A DNA stretch of 64,000 nt from Whitmania pigra (Eukaryota; Annelida; Clitellata; Hirudinida; Haemopidae): positions 2,013,501-2,077,500 of the forward strand of contig JAJTWR010000231.1 of assembly GCA_021613335.1 (NCBI GenBank), in the 5' to 3' direction. A program made the translations under genes and the position numbers. The first letter of the stretch is position 1, and every line of letters starts with the position of its first letter. Below, piece after piece: positions 53,230 to 64,000 of this stretch. The notes under the pieces are model-generated. The model worked only from the letters and a program-made list of their open reading frames with translations. It was not told the origin of the DNA and did no database searches.

Positions 53230-56142
53230 TCAATTTTTGGAAGATTTATCTCTGAATGAATGCCATTTCTTGACAATGATATCCCTGTTGGACCAGATCA
53301 TTTTCTGCCCATAACTGATGTACCATCTGAAAAGTGAGCACATTACTAAAGAGCACAATATGCATGTAAGAGGTTATCAACAACTGGTGATATTACTACA
53401 TTGTATGCTCATGCAGAAGAGCTATAAATTATTTTGTACACTTTTACTTTTCTGCATCATAACTTATAAATAATAGAGGCAGCGACATAGGGTAGTTAAG
53501 CCATCACATCATGATTATGTCAATATGGGAAAGAAAATAAAGTTTCACAAAATACTTACATTCCAAAGAACATTCCTGCAAGATGTGCTGCATGATCAAA
53601 TAATCTCCAACCAAGAAGCAGCCCCACGGTATCAAAGAGGATCAAGCCTTTCATAGCCTGGAACAAATCATGTGATAATATTATACTCTCAAGGTTTATG
53701 ATATTGAAGCGAAATGCATTGTTATTCTATTATAAACTAATTTGTGTAGTCATGTGTGGTAGTCATTAAATTATTAATTTTACTAATAAAAAGATGTTAG
53801 ATCAGATTTTATAAAAACAATACTAACACTCTGAGCAGAAAAGGAATGAGGGTAAATTGAATCAACAAAAGCAACACTCAGTCGAGCGTCGCCAAACTGG
53901 TGGCACACCATACCCAGGAAAGCAATTATGGCTCCTGACTGTTATCAATTTGTTTTATGATTTTTTATAATTATAAATTATAATTGACGTAACAATCATG
54001 TAAAACCATTATATTGAAAAGCCATTAACTAAACAAATTATCTTTTATATGTTATGGCTACAATAGGCAATACACTTTTAAGACCCCTGAAACTAATTCA
54101 TTAGAGATAGAAAAGTTTGTGAAAAGTAAATAATAATGTTAATAAAAGAAATTCTAATAAAATACTAACAGCTCCTAGAGAGGGCATCCTGCTTCCTCTG
54201 ATGACCTTGAAGACATAGCTACCAAATCCAGATACAACAGCTGAATGGGATGTGGTGTTAAGTACATGATATATTTCAGTTGAGTTGAAGAAAACTATTC
54301 ACCAATTCAGCCCATTGCCATAATTGTTCCTAACATCTCATGCAGATAATAATTTTGCACTTGAAGAATTTATAATGTAAATTGAATGATACCGAGGACT
54401 AACCAGCAGTGACATAAGTTGCAAGAAAATGTTCGGGTCCGAACAACTTAGATATTGCAGGAGTAAAAGAGTTGAGGACATACATGTTTGCAAAGAGGTG
54501 AATAAAACCAACATGGCTGAATGCTGAGAGCAGTAGGGACATGCAAGGTGCACCTGGATTAAGACGAATTAGAATGTCAATAGATTACAGCATTTCTAAT
54601 AGAAATTAAAAATTTCTAACATTAAAATGATTTAATATTGATCCACTTAGCTTGTAATAATAATTAATAACGTCAACAGTTATTGATGTAAATGGGCGAC
54701 ACGTGTAAATGTGTACCGAGCTTTTTCCTCACCTCCCGTCGGACTGGCTGCAAAAAAAGTCATCATGTTCCCTTTTAGGGCCGGTATGCGCCACATCAGG
54801 AACACGGCCACATTTGTAGCAATTATTGATGCCACGATCTTTTGGTGAGGGCCTAGGGTCTTCCACCATGCCTGGATTGACTTTGTAAACAAACATTAAA
54901 TGATTCATTAAACCATGCAACATTCTACAAATCTACAAAAGTGTACACAAACAATATTTTCAAAAAAGTACTTCTTAAAATTTTGAATCCAAAGAAAAAG
55001 CCATCAATAGCCTCACAAGATTGTCAAAAGACTTGATAACAGATCTATTTTCTTAGCTTAAAAAGGCTAATATCAAGGCAATAAAACATAACTAGTAGGG
55101 TGTTTCTAGAAAATTATAAAAATGTTCCCAACCCTCCATTACATAATGCTTGTTACAAAAAAATAAAACTACAAATAATATTTTGGACTTGCTCAACTCC
55201 ATCAAAATTAGTTTTAATTTTTAATTGTGCTGCAACTACAATTTGAGAGTTAATCAGAAAAACAGAAAAATAAGCCATGGACTTGATAATCTAGAAGAAT
55301 GTTTTCATTTACAATGATTGTTATTTATTATAATTATTAACAATAACCCAAAGCAATATCTAATATTTATCAAATACTTACATTTAATGGTTCAAAATAG
55401 CACATGTCAAACATAATGGAAAGCAGTTTTTAAAACAGAAAGTTGTCAATGCCTTTAGGAGCCAATTTTCAAGTTGTTTGTCTTGGAACATTAACTGCTG
55501 TTTGATATCAAAGCATACACAAACATTTAAATTACATCCTAACCTAACTTTAACTAAAATACCCCTTAACTTTAGACTAGAAGCAAAATAACATCACCTC
55601 CTCAAAATCCTAACACTCAATGAATAATAAAAAATGAATTATGGAAATATGCTCACTGAATCCCTTTGACCTGGTGAGTTTCTTCTCCGTCCAAATGGAT
55701 TTTGTGTCTTTAGTTTTCTCAAACTTTCATACTGCCATATTGCTGCAACTGAGTAACTAACACCAGCTACCTGTCAATTAATAAACATAAAATAGAAATC
55801 AGAAGAGCATATTAAATAACAAACCACCTTACCAATATAGTGAATAGGAAAGGTTTTTTAAGGCAGCTGAAATCCCTTTCAAATCCGACATTTTGAGTAC
55901 TATTGATCTTCTGACTATATAGCCCAGTAGAAGAGAAATTCTTAGTAAAGCAAATCTTATTGAGCTTCACCCTAAACACAATATTATTCGCCTTCAACAT
56001 AAAAACACGAAAGCTTATTCTGCTAAATTGTGCATGATAACTCATTAATGAAATATGCAATTGCTGTAAAAACTAACGTTTTCAAGTCACAAGGACGCAC
56101 AACAGTGCGCACGGCATTTAAAAATCGAAGCGTCGACAACAT
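53230..56142 (-). CDS. PARL: PARL, mitochondrial rhomboid intramembrane protease
   Basis: Nine exons (56142-56078, 55971-55833, 55770-55657, 54880-54733, 54553-54404, 54240-54170, 53938-53828, 53657-53560, 53326-53230) give 330 residues; human PARL is 379. The N-terminus MLSTLRFLNAVRTVVRPCDL is basic and acid-poor, suitable as a mitochondrial targeting signal. The rhomboid core shows QAWWKTLGPHQKIVASIIAT, then LLLSAFSHVGFIHLFANMYV. The catalytic Ser lies in PSLGASGAIIAF, which spans an exon junction, and the catalytic His is in LFDHAAHLAGMFFG. PARL sits in the inner mitochondrial membrane and cleaves PINK1, PGAM5 and other substrates. The catalytic dyad is intact. Ends tail-to-tail with stomatin. 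Confidence 0.95.
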
Positions 56143-56995
56143 GTTCCCCAGAGAAGACTGGAACTCGAATTCGCAAAACTTATCTAGTATTCAGTTTATG
56201 TTCGGCGGTAGCAGAATCGCGATGCAGCTATTTTCACAAAAACAAAAACGAAAAGTGAACATGCATTAAATGTTTCCAACCTTTCATCATAGGTTTAAGT
56301 AAAACTTTTGTATTTTATTTGGTTATTATTTATTTTATATATATTTAAATCTAAACAATTTAACTAAAAACATTGATTATGCGTTATGCTGAGCAAAATT
56401 TAAATTCATAAAAATTAAAATAATGACAACAAAGTAGACTAAACAAAACAAGCATAAAAATGATTTGTCTATTTCTACAACTAAAGTTGCTAATTTTATC
56501 TAGGAACATAAACCCTACGAAAAATTCATAATTAATCTTTTTTCGGAATTTATAATTATTATTTGTTTTACTTTATATTTAATTATTATTATTTTAAATT
56601 AAACCACTTACTCTTTCAGCATTTAAAATGTTACATCTCAATTTCTGGGAAATAATATGGAACATTATCACTCTACAAGACATATTATTTCAATAAGCTT
56701 TAATGCTTTGAGTAAAATGTCAAATTTTTAGAAGAGTAAATTTCTGCTATCTGATCCAATTTGTTACATGACGTGCGCTATACGTCACTTATTTACTGAA
56801 ATTATAATAATAAAAGAGAAGGTTACCATTACAAGCAGAGGTTCAACATTTGGAAACGTGACCGAGAACTTGGTTTCGTTTAATGGTGATGCCGTGCAAC
56901 AACACGCAGAAATTAATATAATTGAAAATAATCATAATATCCTTTATCGCCTAACCTCCTTATCATCCTTCGTTATAGCCATCACTACAAGCCAT

Positions 56996-57031
56996 AATCA
57001 CCATCATCACCACCATCATCATCATCATCAC
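56996..57031. repeat. (CAT)n microsatellite
   Basis: Short CAT array with ACC interruptions. The His run read across it belongs to no recognised gene. Confidence 0.85.
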
Positions 57032-58665
57032 TTCAATAATGGAAGTCACGTTTATCGAAGCTCCTGTATCACTTTGCATCTTAAATGAAAATTTGTTGCA
57101 GCCCTGTTCCTAGGTGGTCTTTCGATGAAACTGAGTTGCGCTCTTGTGACGATGTGAGCATGTCTCGAATTTTTAGATTTTCTTTACAAATACGAACATT
57201 TCGTCCATTTCATGCATGCATTCATTTTTATTTCCGTGTATCAATTCACTGGTCGTGAATGATATTTATGCAATCATTTTCTACAAAGTATCGACCATAA
57301 GATCCAAATCGCAGTAACGCAAGATGACTTAAGATGACGACCCAACTTGCCTCTGGCTGTCTGCCTATCCCCGGTTATTAGGAATGGTTAACGTTTTAAT
57401 GACATTATTCTTTCTTCAATCCCCTTATCTAACAATGGAAGGTAGGAATGGTAATTGAAGGTTATCAGACCTACCATCATCGTCGTAATCATCATCATCA
57501 TCATTACTATAATCTTTCACTCAATCCTGGATAAAAAATTTTGATCAGATTGTGGAATTGAAATCCACTAATTGTCATCCTCCGATTTAATTTATCCACT
57601 CTGACCATCCGTCCATCCTATTGGTTATGACTTTCGATGGTTTGTTATGCGACGAGGGTGTTATTTTTAGACTGGCAGGTTGCCATGTCAACTTACTCAA
57701 TCCATCTTGTCTTACATCAGCCTTTGTATCCTTGTGCTATTCTCTCGCAATCCATTCATTTCATTCACTTTTACAACTCTCTTTCCCATCATTTTTAAAG
57801 GAGTGTGTTTCTATAATCAGGAGAAAAAAAGGTAAGTAAATTTTCAAACCTTTTCAATATCGCAGAGAAATCATCCATTCATTCCTTTATTCACTCTTCC
57901 ACTCACACGCACGTCAGTGTCTGCGACGCACACATGACAACAAGAATAACAACGACACATGAAACCCGAAAGATAATTAGGGCCAATAAAACTAGCAAGT
58001 TAATGTATTGGGCTGGAAATGCATGCCTGTGACATGCCACGGAAGTTGTGCTGCATGCTCCATGTGCGTGAGTGCTCTTCAGAGTACTTGTGATGATGAT
58101 GATGATGATAAACAAAATTTTTGTTGTTGAAAATGATGATGATGATGTTGATGGCGATGACCGCTGTGGGCTTTCCGAATAATTTCCTCATCCAATTACA
58201 TCAACCATTTTTGAGATGCTTCATGAATTTCCAGGTGACGTTTGTGATGTTATGAACTGCTTAGGTCCTCAGACAGAAATGTGGCTCAAGAAATTGCAAA
58301 GTGTCTTTTAAGCTGCTATTCTTTAATGTCTGCAATATTGTCATTGATGTTGACGTCGTTTCTCGAGTGACGCGAGCATTGTAACGACTCGATTAATGGC
58401 AATATTCAACAAATAAGTCAGAGATGAGTTCTGGGAATAATTTTGGAACGCTGGTGATCAGTGAAAACCTGACAACAAAACAAAACAAATCATAAATTAA
58501 TTTATTCAGTACTTATATTCATGTTTTAATACTATGTATGTCTTAATCCTCTATACGTTTTCATATTATGCATGTTTTAATCCTACGTATGTCTTAATAC
58601 TTTGAATCTTTTAACTGATTAACATGGTCAGCAGGGTCCCATTAGTGTTGTCAAGTACGGGAGCA

Positions 58666-58679
58666 GTAACCATGGTAAC
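58666..58679. promoter_or_regulatory. RFX X-box-like site
   Basis: GTAACCATGGTAAC fits the RFX X-box consensus GTNRCC-N0-3-RGYAAC at every constrained position, with a 2-bp spacer. It is about 2.5 kb upstream of the Zic start. A single 14-mer match could be chance. Confidence 0.35.
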
Positions 58680-59176
58680 CGAAGTCGTACAAGTGGCAGA
58701 AGTTGAGACACAATCCTCGTATCATCTTTCACGACATGTTGACCCAAGAATTTCCTAAAAATAACTTTCCAAACTCACGCTGTGTGCTCTTGTTGATGTT
58801 GCAGCCTTCAGACAACAACTGCTTCCTAAACCCACGAATTTAATAGCGGATTATTTTTAAATTTCGTTGTCATCGGTAATTACAGTGCGTATTATATACT
58901 TTAAGTATTTATATGTATATTATTTATATTACATTTGAGTGAGCTAAAAGTGAGATGTTTTCAAGAAATTACTATCAACAAGTGAAGCCATTTTAATGTG
59001 CTGTTTATCATTTATTAGGTAAGTAATTAGTTAATTTATTTGGTAAGAAATTAATTAACAAATATTTTACTAATTTAAAAAGGATAATGAAACCCCAATG
59101 ATGAAACATTCTTCAGTTTCCTGGATGGCTTGAAAGTTTATCGTCCGTGAGGAGTGTCACCTTGTTGACTTAAAGG

Positions 59177-59216
<40 letters not shown>

Positions 59217-59230
59217 GTCGTCGTCATCAT
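59177..59230. repeat. (ATC)n microsatellite
   Basis: About 54 bp of ATC repeats ending in GTC units. Confidence 0.95.
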
Positions 59231-59501
59231 AATGAAAAATAATAACACATAATAACATATAATAACAATAATATTAATAATAAATATTCATAATCAACAT
59301 CATCGTTACCTTAGGAAGCATTTTATCATTAGTCGTACTGATATTCTGTTAACTACGACATCCTCCGATGTCATTGTTATTTTAGCAGCTATTATCGCCA
59401 TAGCAACCAATTGATGACGTCATTAGCAACCAACTAATCAACCATTAAATCAACCACCAGAGATAAACAACTTCTCAGTTGGACTGCCGTGCATTTTCAC
59501 C

Positions 59502-59827
<326 letters not shown>

Positions 59828-60111
59828 ACCGGTGTTAGTCATTGTAAGAATTTATAGTAATAATATTAGTCGTTAAGCTACGACGGAAGGCAACATCAAG
59901 AGGTTAGAATGAAATGGTTTTGAGCACATCTAAGAAATTGCAATGATGAGAATAATTGGAATATTTTTAGGGATTTCCAGGCGATGTTGGGGCAACAATT
60001 TATTTTAATGAGTGAAGTTGATTGAGATGCGACATTTGGATGTTTATAATTCTTTGTTGAACTGGCAATGGCATGTCAGCGATAATGCTAATATTGGGAG
60101 AAAAATACAAT

Positions 60112-60332
<221 letters not shown>

Positions 60333-60860
60333 GGTCATTCGTCGTTGTCGTCGTCGTCATCGCCGAAATTATAACGACAAGAGGATGTGATGGTTATGAT
60401 GACGATGACCACTCACGAAAAAACATCATCTCACACGTCCGCGTCACGCATGGTTGAAGTTAGAATGACGTGGGCGGATGCATTTGGGGGTCAGTCAAGC
60501 GTGACTACGGAAGTAAATATCTGCGCTGGAACGAGAGTTTCTTGAGATGGAAAAATATTTTTTGATGCTGTCAATGTTTATTTGCATTAATGATGATGAT
60601 GATGATGGCATTATTGCACCTTATTCACGACCACAATATTTGACCATATGGATACATTTAAATTGCTACTAGCAAAATGACAAACTGATATGTTTAATAT
60701 TAAGGTAATAATTTAGTTATTTATCAACAAACAATAATATATTTCCCGATCATTTTTTGCCACTTATAATTTCTAATAGTCCGTTCCTAATTAATTATCC
60801 AGTTATTCAAACAAATTATAAATAATCTTAACTCCTCCTCCGACGAAAGTCAATCTGCTT

Positions 60861-60910
60861 CTCGACGACCAATCGTCATTGAGTGGCGTTTCCAGGAACC
60901 CCGCTGATTG
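60861..60910. promoter_or_regulatory. Paired CCAAT boxes upstream of Zic
   Basis: CCAAT occurs directly at about 60869 and in inverted form (ATTGG) at about 60907. The surrounding 100 bp are less AT-rich than the flanks. They fit a proximal promoter of the Zic gene about 300 bp upstream of its start codon. Confidence 0.35.
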
Positions 60911-60932
60911 GTGGCAGCATGTGGCCAGTATG

Positions 60933-60941
60933 TGGGTGGTC
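60933..60941 (-). promoter_or_regulatory. Perfect Gli/Zic-type binding site
   Basis: TGGGTGGTC on the plus strand is the exact reverse complement of GACCACCCA, the optimal Gli recognition 9-mer, which Zic proteins also bind. It lies about 280 bp before the Zic start codon, beside the CCAAT boxes. Confidence 0.5.
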
Positions 60942-61223
60942 CACATTGTAAACAATCGTATAAAGCATTGGAAGTATGGATTAAATTTGTTTAAAACTTA
61001 AACATTGGAAATCCTACTGAAACATCTGATGAGTGATTATTAATTCTTGAACTCTCGACAACATCTCTGCAACGGTGATAAGTTTATTTGGAGGACAAAC
61101 ATTGTTTATGTTCCTTGAAGAACATTTCCATCTTACCTGGAAACACTGGAACAAGCAACACGAGGTTGGTCGTTAAATGAAATGAAATTGTGCTGACAAT
61201 GGCGGTGGTGATGAGCATAAAAA

Positions 61224-61460
61224 ATGTATTTTGATGTCTTATTGAAGGAATTCGTCATGCACTATAATCCATGCTCCTTCCACGATCCCCTTTCGCTCAA
61301 GCCACCCCCTCATCAACCGGGTTTTCCTCCGAATCCAATTTCCCTCACACCTGCACTCACCCTTGATCTCACTTCGCCCTACGCCCCACAAGCACAAACA
61401 CCTCGCCATCCTTACGCTTTCGACGCAATTTTTGGTGGTCATGGCGACCTTCGTCTTCAT

Positions 61461-61492
<32 letters not shown>

Positions 61493-62649
61493 GTCTGCTT
61501 CCAAACACTTCTTTCCACTCGCCAGTCCTTCGAACACTCCTGGCAAAGACAATGATCCAAACCTTCCACAACGCTTCTCAAAATCGGGAATTCACACCGA
61601 CGAAGATGAGGACGACGACGACGATGAGGAGGACGAAGAAGAAGATGGAGCTGCCGGCGATTTTGACGTCAGCAGATCAGTTAAGTCGAAAGAGTATTTT
61701 CCGAACGACAAGGACGTCAAGCAGTTTATGGAAACGTCGACGGAGAGATTTTTCCAGCAGAAGAAATCGTCACCACCCGTGTTTCCACCTCCCTCAAGTG
61801 CTTATCTTCCTTCGTATCCTCCCCCACAAGCGCATCCGTTCGCGTACCCACACCACTACAACCACAACAGCGCCCTCTTCAGCGGCTACATCGACGACAT
61901 CTCAGCTCCTCCCAACTGTTACAACTTATTCGACATGGAGCAACAACATCAACACCAGCAACAACAACTCCATCATCCTCATCATCACCATCGACAACAA
62001 CAACATCAACAGCAATTACTGCAACATCACCAACGGCATCACCATCACCACCATCCAGCCATACATCCCGGTTATCTGAGGTACATGAGACTTGCTCCTT
62101 GTCTCAGACAAGAACTCCACTGCATGTGGCTGGTTCCAGTTGATCCGAGGACTTCGAAAAACTTCAATCACTTCGACGTCGACAAGCGTAGCAACCTTTC
62201 CTTGTCTTCCTTGTCGACCACACTATCAACCACACTATCAACCACACTATCAGCCTCCGTATCGACTTCCAAAAAACTTCAACAGGTGGAGCATCAAGAA
62301 GGTCTTCCAAGCAGACAGAAAGACAAAAAGACGATTGCGGACGAAAGCGACCAAAACACACGGTTGAGGAGTTTGCCCGGTTTCAAACCGTGTATGAAGG
62401 TCTTCAACACGATGCACGAAATAGTGACCCACATAGCCGTGGAGCACGTTGGTGGACCCGAGCAGAGCAATCATGCCTGTTTGTGGGAAGGGTGTTCCAG
62501 AGCCCTGAAGCCCTTTAAGGCCAAGTACAAACTGGTCAACCACATCAGGGTCCACACCGGAGAGAAACCATTCCCGTGTCCTTTTCCAACGTGCGGAAAG
62601 GTGTTTGCCAGGAGTGAAAATCTCAAGATACACAAAAGAACACATACGG
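61224..62649 (+). CDS. ZIC: Zic-family zinc finger transcription factor (first coding exon; gene continues beyond window)
   Basis: One exon encodes about 475 residues up to RTHTG, then a GT donor at 62650 (phase 1). Remaining fingers lie off the window. The N-terminal half is low-complexity: Pro-rich, a Gln run (~83-90), an Asp/Glu block (~126-141) and His/Gln-rich tracts. Finger 1 is atypical: the first Cys (HCMW, ~300) and second Cys (FKPCMKVF, ~390) are about 89 residues apart; it continues [20 protein letters not shown]. Finger 2 has ACLWEGC and [20 protein letters not shown]; finger 3 has [20 protein letters not shown]. Both Trp of the tandem CWCH2 motif of Zic/Gli/Glis fingers are present. 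[10 protein letters not shown] marks it as Zic. Zic factors pattern neural tissue and muscle in bilaterians. A second ATG at 61257 is an alternative start. Confidence 0.93.
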
Positions 62650-63868
62650 GTTGGTTTCATAATTTATTTATTTATTTATTAAGAAATTGATTTATCTTTG
62701 GTTATTCCGTGAACTACTTTTAAAAATACGACCTCACAAATCATGGTTTCAAATGACCGTGGCTGTAATATTTTATGCTAATGTGGTGTCACCTCATGGT
62801 CAACCAGTAGATATTTATAAAAGTTCGTCTTAGTTAATGGGGTAAATAAATCGGTATGCTAATGAATATTCATAATGATAAAGTTACAATTACTTCTAAT
62901 TTTTTGAAAGAAAACAGGAAAAAAATAAATAATAAAGTTTTTGCAATTTCATTTATTTGATTATTTTATATTTTATTGGAGTTTTATATTTCATGCGTTC
63001 TCATTTTAAGGTATAGTTCCAGTAGTTATATCACAATTTAAAAGTCTACCTTTGTGTTACTAATACTATTAATAATAACATTATTATCGTTATGATGATG
63101 ATGATTATTAATATTATTATCATTATTATTCCATGTTGTTGATAAGTAATTACCATCACATGTGATTATTAATAATTCGTTGGTGATGTTAGCAAAAATG
63201 TTATCGCTGGGACGTTTGAAGTGAGGATGAGTGATGCTTCATCTGCGCACCTGTTAAATGCCATCCATCCTGACATGATGTTCTGCATCTGAGACTGAAT
63301 TAAACAATTTACAAGGTGTCCATCCCATTTCAATCAATTGCGAAGTGTAAACACATTAAGATAACGACGACGACGACGATGATGATGCTGACGATTAACA
63401 TGCAACTGCATATCTTTATCACCCGCTGTTATTGACCAATGACTCTCATTTGCATTGGCATTCGCCAGAAAAAATAGGTCGTTATGTGACCTAGTTAATG
63501 ACCGTGACACGTTTAATGTGACTTGACCAACCATGAAATGTTGAGTTGTGGATTTAATTATTCATTGAGAATAATTAATAATTTAGCCAGGAAATATCAC
63601 TTTACGTCACCAATGGTGCACGGTATTTTTAACTACTTACGGAAACATGGAATAAATTATGATAAGCAATTAATTTATATTTACTTATAACCACTTCGAG
63701 CCATATTTTAATCTATTTAAAGCGGGTTTATTTTAACACGTGAAGTTATTTTTAGACATTTCAAATATTTATATCGGACTCAACCAATGAAATATCAAAA
63801 GGCTAATGATGCTATTTATAGAATTTCACATTTCATCGAAGGTCAGTTTTGTCTAAAATGTCATCACC

Positions 63869-63941
<73 letters not shown>

Positions 63942-64000
63942 CATAATAATAATAATACAATAATAATAATAATACAATAATAATAATAATAAGAATAATA
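62650..64000 (+). other. Zic first intron (partial)
   Basis: AT-rich sequence after the donor following the third visible finger. No further Zic finger exon is found before the window ends. Confidence 0.6.
63871..64000. repeat. (TAA)n microsatellite running to the window edge
   Basis: AAT array with slips (ATATAAT, ATCAT, ATACAAT), still continuing at the last base. Confidence 0.96.

Noticed and set aside
56768..57088. 106-codon frame with a His run upstream of Zic
   Set aside because: The His run is a (CAT)n microsatellite and the rest shows no recognisable domain or splice structure.

Overview
This is a 64 kb piece of an animal nuclear genome. The genes have many short exons split by AT-rich introns with GT/AG borders. 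The proteins are metazoan: a Zic zinc-finger factor, a Na,K-ATPase-type alpha subunit, stomatin, PARL, NOL11 and USP36. DNA transposons of the hAT type and very long (TAA)n, (GAT)n and (GTGA)n microsatellites are scattered throughout. AT richness, compact genes and trinucleotide arrays suggest an invertebrate, perhaps a lophotrochozoan such as an annelid or leech. That placement is an inference from overall character, not proof.

Layout, left to right. 1-5377 (-): the 5' two thirds of a kilobase-scale coding region for the mitochondrial AAA ATPase VWA8, cut by the window edge. 5.4-9.2 kb: a graveyard holding a LINE reverse-transcriptase tail and a hAT element with a MITE nested in it. 9.2-16.85 kb (+): a tandem duplication carrying two complete seven-exon trypsin-like serine protease genes, with a hAT insertion in the first unit only. 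16.95-18.14 kb: a hAT element with a perfect 8-bp target duplication. 18.6-19.7 kb (+): TIMM10. 20.9-23.0 kb (+): VDAC. 23.3-27.2 kb (-): USP36. 27.9-30.8 kb (+): NOL11. 30.9-34.6 kb (-): NRDE2. 35.0-36.8 kb (+): PUS10. 37.4-43.6 kb (-): a divergent Na,K-ATPase-like alpha subunit. 45.2-52.5 kb (+): stomatin. 53.2-56.1 kb (-): PARL. 56.1-61.2 kb: a microsatellite-rich intergenic region. 61.2 kb onward (+): first coding exon of a Zic gene, which continues past the window.

From VDAC to Zic nine genes alternate strictly in orientation, giving head-to-head promoters (USP36/NOL11, NRDE2/PUS10, ATPase/stomatin) and tail-to-tail 3' ends (VDAC/USP36, NOL11/NRDE2, PUS10/ATPase, stomatin/PARL). Two functional themes recur: mitochondrial proteins (VWA8, TIMM10, VDAC, PARL) and nuclear or nucleolar RNA biology (USP36, NOL11, NRDE2, PUS10). 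I see no operon; clustering by function may be chance.

The most interesting points are these. Stomatin has about 100 overlapping splice-donor motifs in a (GTGA)n array that starts exactly at a splice donor. The young protease duplicates differ almost only by amino-acid-changing substitutions near substrate-binding loops. The P-type ATPase has an intact catalytic core but altered cation-site residues. The Zic first zinc finger carries a roughly 89-residue insert, and a perfect Gli/Zic-type site lies just upstream of that gene. Exon models were built by eye from reading-frame continuity and splice signals; all phases were checked by arithmetic and close.
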